DNA from: Streptomyces griseoruber
GTDB lineage: Bacteria > Actinomycetota > Actinomycetes > Streptomycetales > Streptomycetaceae
NCBI RefSeq assembly: GCF_001514205.1
Contig: NZ_KQ948789.1
Span: 23,117-87,116, forward strand
Direction: 5' to 3'
DNA length: 64,000 nt
Shown: piece after piece, positions 60,281 through 64,000 of the stretch
How the letters are laid out: the number at the start of each line of letters is the position of its first letter
Position numbering within the stretch: position 1 is the first letter of the stretch
Notes under the pieces: model-generated
Database searches by the model: none
Seen by the model: only the letters and a program-made list of their open reading frames with translations
Told to the model about the DNA's origin: nothing
Position numbers and translations under genes: made by a program

Positions 60281-63019
60281 ATGACCACCGGACTGATCCC
60301 GGGGGGACAGCCCCCGGACCCCCGGCCTTCCGGCCTGCGCCCGCCGCAGCAGCGGCGCGACCAGGGCGGCCAGGGATCCCCCCACGTCGACGACCGGCCG
60401 AGGAGTTCCGTGATCACCGCGCGCGCGGCTGCCAGCTTCGAGCCCGTCGGGCGATCGGTCGCGACCGCCCGCTCGTTCGTCCGCGACACCCTCCAGGGCT
60501 GGGGTTTCGCGGACATCGTCGACGACGCCGTCGTCCTCACGAGCGAACTGGTGACGAACGCCGTCGTCCACGCGGGCACCCACGCCGACGTCCTGTGCCT
60601 GCGCTCCGAGGACGGTGTACGCATCGAGGTGGCCGACCGCTACCCGGAACGCGAGATCCCCCTCCAGGGCTCCCTCGCCACCATGGGCAGCCCCGACCGC
60701 GAGGGCGGCCGCGGCCTCCAGCTGTGCGCGGCCATCGCGGCCCGCTGGGGCGTCGAGTACACGCCCACCCACAAACAGGTCTGGTTCCAACTCCACCTCC
60801 CCGACCGCCCGGTGGGCACCCGCACCGCCGGCCCGTCCCTCCCCGCCGACCTCCTTCCGCTCGCCGACAGCCGCGTCCGCGTCGCGGTCGTCCAGATCGA
60901 CCGCGCCGGCGCCGTCTCCGCCTGGAACGAGGACGCGGAGGAACTCTTCGGCTACGCCGCCGACCAGGTCACCGGCAAGCCCCTCACCGACCTCGCCGCC
61001 TGGCCGCACACCCCCGGCACCGGCACCGGCATCGCCGAGGCCCTCCAGCTCTCGCGCTGGGAGGGCAGTTACGGCATCCGGGGCGCCTCCGGCCGGGTCA
61101 CCCCGGTGTACGCCTCCCACCTCCGCGTCCGCGACACCGACGGCGAACCCTCCACGGTCTGCCTCCTGGTCCGCGACCACGAACGCGCCGTCCTGCAGAC
61201 CCCCTCGCGCCTGCCCGCCTCCGACGCGGCTCCCGCGGACGGCCAGAGCGCCGACCCCTTCGAGGTCTTCATCGGCTCCCCCGCCCCGGACGACCTCGAC
61301 GGACTCCTCCAGCGCACCGTGGAACGCGCCCGCGACATGCTCGACGGCGACTCCGCGTTCCTGCTCCTCGCCACCGACGACGAGACCGAGCTGGAGGTCC
61401 GCGCCTCCACCGGTCTGCCCTCGGCCCGCCAGCGCTTCGCCCGCGTGCCCGTCGAGGCGGGCCCCGGCCGCTACGGCTCCGCCCGCATGCCGGCCGTCCA
61501 CGAGGACCTCCTGGCCGTCCCCGGCGCCGTCCCCCTGCTGAACGGCACCGGCATGCGCTCGGTCGTCACGGTCCCCCTGAAGGTGGAGGGCCGCCTCACC
61601 GGCTCCCTCGGCGTCGCGGCGGAGGCACCCGGCCGCTACTCCAACGAGGAGGCCCTGCGCCTTCAGTTCGCGGCCGACCGCATCGCCCTCGCCGTGGAGT
61701 CGGCCCGCCTGGGCGAACTGGAGCGCCTGCGCCGCGGCTCGCTCAGCTTCCTCGTCGAGGCCTCCGACCTCCTCGCCGGCACCCTCGACCGCGACCAGAC
61801 CCTGGCCCTGATGGCCCAGATGACCGTCCCCACCCTGGCGACCTGGTGCGCGGTCTACACAATCGCCGACCAGGCCTCCGACCCGTACCTGTCCTACGTC
61901 CTGCACGAGGACGAGGAACTCATCGACGGCATCAAGTCCTTGCTCTCGAAGATCGCCCCGCCCGACCCGGTCCCCACCCCGGGTGCCCGCGTCTGGGCGG
62001 CCCCCGGCGAGGCCGCGCACGAGGCGGCCCTGCGCAGCTCGATGCGGAGCCTGGGCCTGACCGGCGGCCCCACCCACCAGGTGTCCTCCGGTATCGGCCC
62101 CACCCTCGCCACGGCCTCCGCGGTCGGCGGCGAGACGGTCGTCCTCCCCCTGGTCGCCCGCAACCGTGTCATCGGCATGCTGACCCTCGGCAAGCCCACC
62201 GACGAACACTTCCGCCAGGAGATCCTGGAACTGGCCGAGGACTTGAGCCGCCGAGCGGCCCTCGCCCTCGACAACGCCCGCCTCTACTCGGAGCGCACGG
62301 CGATCAGCCAGTCCCTCCAGCGCAGCCTCCTGCCCCCGGGGCTTCCCACGATCGACGGCGTGGAGGTCGACGTCATCTACCGGGCGGCCGGCGAGGGCAA
62401 CGAGGTCGGGGGCGACTTCTACGACGTCTTCCCGATCAGCGACGGCGCCTACGGCTTCGCCATCGGCGACGTCTGCGGCACGGGCCCGCACGCGGCCGCC
62501 GTGACCGGCCTGGCCCGCCACGCCCTGCGTCTGCTGGCCCGCGAGGGCCTGAGCGGCCCGGCGGTCCTGGAGCGCCTCAACTCGGCCATCCTCGACGAGG
62601 GCGCCCGCAGCCGCTTCCTGACCCTCCTCTACGGCGAGATGCGCCCGCAGCCCGACGGCAGCGCGGAACTGAAGGTGGTCTGCGCCGGCCACCCCCTCCC
62701 GCTCCGCCTGCGCCAGGACGGCACGGTCGAACCCGCGGCCGAGCCCCAGCCCCTCCTCGGTGTCCTCGAGGACCTGGAGCTGTACGAGCAGACGGTCACC
62801 CTGGACCCGGGCGACGTCCTGCTCTGTGTCACGGACGGCGTCACCGAGCGCCGTGAGGGCACCCGCATGCTGGGCGACGACGGTCTCACCGACGTCCTGT
62901 CGACCTGTACGGGTCTCACGGCCGGCGCGGTCGCGGCCCGCATCATGCGCGCGGTCGAACGCTTCGCCTCCGACGCCCCGTCCGACGACATGGCGATCCT
63001 GGCCATGCGGGTGGCGTGA
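60281..63019 (+). CDS. osaC: OsaC: HATPase-PAS-GAF-GAF-PP2C regulator of sigma-B
   Basis: 912 residues from ATG at 60281 with cggagggg upstream. An RsbW-like ATPase (~45-175; SELVTNAVVHAG, GGRGLQL) comes first, then PAS (~195-305), two GAF domains (~330-490 and ~505-660) and a SpoIIE-type PP2C domain (~680-912; EVGGDFYD, GDVCGTG, AGHPLPL, VTDGVTE, DDMAILA). In S. coelicolor OsaC binds sigma-B through its ATPase domain and returns the cells to normal after osmotic stress. Divergent from osaA. Its domain order is opposite to the protein at 8238-11159. Confidence 0.94.
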   Translation: MTTGLIPGGQPPDPRPSGLRPPQQRRDQGGQGSPHVDDRPRSSVITARAAASFEPVGRSVATARSFVRDTLQGWGFADIVDDAVVLTSELVTNAVVHAGTHADVLCLRSEDGVRIEVADRYPEREIPLQGSLATMGSPDREGGRGLQLCAAIAARWGVEYTPTHKQVWFQLHLPDRPVGTRTAGPSLPADLLPLADSRVRVAVVQIDRAGAVSAWNEDAEELFGYAADQVTGKPLTDLAAWPHTPGTGTGIAEALQLSRWEGSYGIRGASGRVTPVYASHLRVRDTDGEPSTVCLLVRDHERAVLQTPSRLPASDAAPADGQSADPFEVFIGSPAPDDLDGLLQRTVERARDMLDGDSAFLLLATDDETELEVRASTGLPSARQRFARVPVEAGPGRYGSARMPAVHEDLLAVPGAVPLLNGTGMRSVVTVPLKVEGRLTGSLGVAAEAPGRYSNEEALRLQFAADRIALAVESARLGELERLRRGSLSFLVEASDLLAGTLDRDQTLALMAQMTVPTLATWCAVYTIADQASDPYLSYVLHEDEELIDGIKSLLSKIAPPDPVPTPGARVWAAPGEAAHEAALRSSMRSLGLTGGPTHQVSSGIGPTLATASAVGGETVVLPLVARNRVIGMLTLGKPTDEHFRQEILELAEDLSRRAALALDNARLYSERTAISQSLQRSLLPPGLPTIDGVEVDVIYRAAGEGNEVGGDFYDVFPISDGAYGFAIGDVCGTGPHAAAVTGLARHALRLLAREGLSGPAVLERLNSAILDEGARSRFLTLLYGEMRPQPDGSAELKVVCAGHPLPLRLRQDGTVEPAAEPQPLLGVLEDLELYEQTVTLDPGDVLLCVTDGVTERREGTRMLGDDGLTDVLSTCTGLTAGAVAARIMRAVERFASDAPSDDMAILAMRVA

Positions 63020-63038
63020 AGGGAAAAGGGCATAAGGA

Positions 63039-63070
63039 AAAGCCCCCGCCCGAAAGGGCGGAGGCTTTCT
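63039..63070. terminator. Bidirectional terminator between osaC and tRNA-Thr
   Basis: Stem AAAGCCCCCGCCC (63039-63051) with GGGCGGAGGCTTT (63056-63068), one mismatch, closed by a GAAA tetraloop, with an A-tract before and T-tract after. It serves osaC on the plus strand and the tRNA on the minus strand. Confidence 0.93.
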
Positions 63071-63076
63071 CTGTCG

Positions 63077-63149
63077 AGCCCCCTAACGGAATCGAACCGT
63101 TGACCTTCTCCTTACCATGGAGACGCTCTGCCGACTGAGCTAAGGGGGC
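63077..63149 (-). tRNA. tRNA-Thr (anticodon GGU)
   Basis: 73 nt cloverleaf read on the minus strand: acceptor GCCCCCT with AGGGGGC, D stem GCTC/GAGC, anticodon stem TCTCC/GGAGA around loop ATGGTAA (anticodon GGT), T stem AACGG/CCGTT with TTCGATT, discriminator T. Decodes ACC and ACU. CCA is not encoded. The promoter and terminator on its two sides indicate a single-gene unit. Confidence 0.96.
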
Positions 63150-63187
63150 TGGTCACTTTCGAGGTTTCCCTCGCGGCAACGAAATAG

Positions 63188-63217
63188 AGCATACCCCGAA
63201 CTGGCCGGTGTTCCCAA
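63188..63217 (-). promoter_or_regulatory. tRNA-Thr promoter
   Basis: On the minus strand TTGGGA (63217-63212), 18 bases, TATGCT (63193-63188), giving a start near 63181 and a ~30-base leader to the tRNA. This is a housekeeping-type promoter. Confidence 0.6.
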
Positions 63218-63223
63218 ATTCGT

Positions 63224-63901
63224 TCAGAAGGCAGGCTGAAGCAGTCCGCCGAGCGCGTTGCACGCGGCCACGATGCGCTGCATATCCCGCTTCGTCAACG
63301 ACGCGTCCACCGGCAGGGCGAGGGTCTCGTCGGCGGCGAGCTCGGTCTCCGGCAGCGACACACAGCGCCGGAACTCGGGCAGCCGGTGCAACGGGGTCTT
63401 CACCGGCACCCGGCACTCAACTCCCTTCCCCCGCAGGGCCCGGGCGAAGGCGTCCCGGTCGGGCCGGCCGTTCCCCGGCACCCGCACGACGTACTGCTGG
63501 TAGGAGTGTCCGTCCCCGCCGTCGGGCGTGCGCACCCCCCGCAGCCGCGCATCGAGGTAGGCCGCCCGCTCCCGCCGCCGCGCGATCTCGTCGTGCGGCG
63601 CCTCGGTCTCCGCCTGCTCCAGCACCAGCAGCCCGTGCCGCTGCCCGACCCCGTGCAACCGCGGCACATCGGCCGGCCGCCCGAAGCGGTGTACGACAAC
63701 GACGGCCGCCGTGCGCGGAGTTACGACCGCTTCGACGGCGGCCGCGTCCAGGCAGTAGGTCACCGGATCCACGTCGGCGAACACGGGCAGCGCACCCGCG
63801 AGGGCGACGGCCCCGGCGACTTCGGCGTTCCCGAAGGCCGGCACGATGACCTCGTCACCGACTCCGACCCCTGCGGCCCTGAGCATTGCAGCAGTACCCA
63901 T
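63224..63901 (-). CDS. Shortened DegT/DnrJ/EryC1-type aminotransferase, probably inactive
   Basis: 225 residues, about 60% of family length (~370). The frame opens at GTAAMLRAAGVGVGDEVIVPAF, which equals residue ~50 of normal members, and there is an in-frame TGA eleven codons upstream with no alternative start. The DVDP and VHRFGRPAD motifs are present, but after LLVLEQAETEAP the sequence jumps to EIARRRERAAYLDARLRGV. The ~90 residues holding the PLP-binding Lys and its SF-x-K loop are missing. The C-terminal domain (QQYVVRVP, CRVPVKTPLHRLPEF) is intact. Without the Lys it cannot be a normal transaminase; a sugar-binding or regulatory role, or decay, is possible. No ribosome-binding site is obvious. 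Confidence 0.75.
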   Translation of the reverse strand: MGTAAMLRAAGVGVGDEVIVPAFGNAEVAGAVALAGALPVFADVDPVTYCLDAAAVEAVVTPRTAAVVVVHRFGRPADVPRLHGVGQRHGLLVLEQAETEAPHDEIARRRERAAYLDARLRGVRTPDGGDGHSYQQYVVRVPGNGRPDRDAFARALRGKGVECRVPVKTPLHRLPEFRRCVSLPETELAADETLALPVDASLTKRDMQRIVAACNALGGLLQPAF

Positions 63902-63950
63902 GCCGTGGATGCTGCGCGCGGAAGTTGAACTTCAAGTGACGGCAAACAAA

Positions 63951-63992
63951 AAAGGGTTGGGCCCTGAACCGAAGTTCAGAACCCAACCCTTT
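63951..63992 (-). terminator. Strong intrinsic terminator for a gene beyond the right edge
   Basis: AAAGGGTTGGG (63951-63961) pairs with CCCAACCCTTT (63982-63992), and an inner CTGAAC/GTTCAG stem closes on CGAA. On the minus strand the stem is followed by TTTTTTGTTT, so it ends transcription coming from the right of the window and isolates the aminotransferase-like gene from it. Confidence 0.9.
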
Positions 63993-64000
63993 GAATGATT

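Overview
The window reads as a chromosomal core segment of a high-GC actinomycete, almost certainly a Streptomyces. Codons end overwhelmingly in G or C, so long spurious frames appear opposite most genes. Gene content and order match, from memory, the Streptomyces block from dapF-miaA-miaB through gluABCD and recA-recX to ftsK and osaABC, corresponding roughly to S. coelicolor SCO5793 down to SCO5747. No prophage, CRISPR array or biosynthetic cluster is visible. The only transposon trace is a deleted IS481-type relic.

Layout. 1-7.9 kb is a mostly minus-strand housekeeping stretch: dapF (lysine and peptidoglycan), a membrane protein, the tRNA A37 modification pair miaA and miaB, a VOC protein and a PP2C phosphatase. 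It is interrupted by a 169-bp foldback element and a degenerate GC-rich repeat tract. 8.2-15.5 kb holds signalling and ion genes: a GAF/PAS/PP2C/HATPase protein, a NarL-type two-component pair and a TrkA-C/CPA2 antiporter pair. 15.8-24.8 kb holds a lipoprotein, a MazG-like enzyme, an orphan TAXI binding protein, the GluR-GluK two-component system and the divergent glutamate importer gluABCD. 25-31.5 kb is accessory: an FAD monooxygenase, a cysteine dioxygenase-rhodanese operon behind a cysteine-rich leader peptide, the IS481 relic, and an HTH-regulated FtsX-type permease lacking an ATPase. 31.6-44.3 kb holds recX-recA with an SOS-type promoter, a permease, an AraC-azlC-azlD unit and the lhr-nei DNA repair pair. 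44.3-54.2 kb holds an SDR, dps, clgR, and the conserved cinA-pgsA-rimO-rodZ-like-ftsK series. 53.5-63 kb is the osmotic/stress signalling locus osaB, osaA (ten tandem 92-residue HAMP units) and divergent osaC. The window ends with tRNA-Thr(GGU) and a shortened, probably inactive DegT-type aminotransferase.

Functional themes. Stress signalling is dense: three PP2C-type phosphatases, two of them fused to RsbW-like ATPases in opposite domain orders, a sigma-B-like promoter before dps, and the osa genes. Nitrogen and sulfur amino-acid handling forms a second theme: GluR-GluK beside the glutamate importer with a candidate GluR operator, and a probable cysteine-sensing leader in front of a cysteine-degrading enzyme.

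The observations I would follow first are the leaderless three-cysteine leader ORF at 26742-26828, the foldback at 1271-1439 whose arm differences keep G-U pairing on one strand, the orphan TAXI protein beside GluK, the element lying between gluB and gluC, the aminotransferase remnant that lost its PLP-lysine segment, and tandem repeats that contain stop codons. I did no database search; family names rest on motifs and remembered family features.
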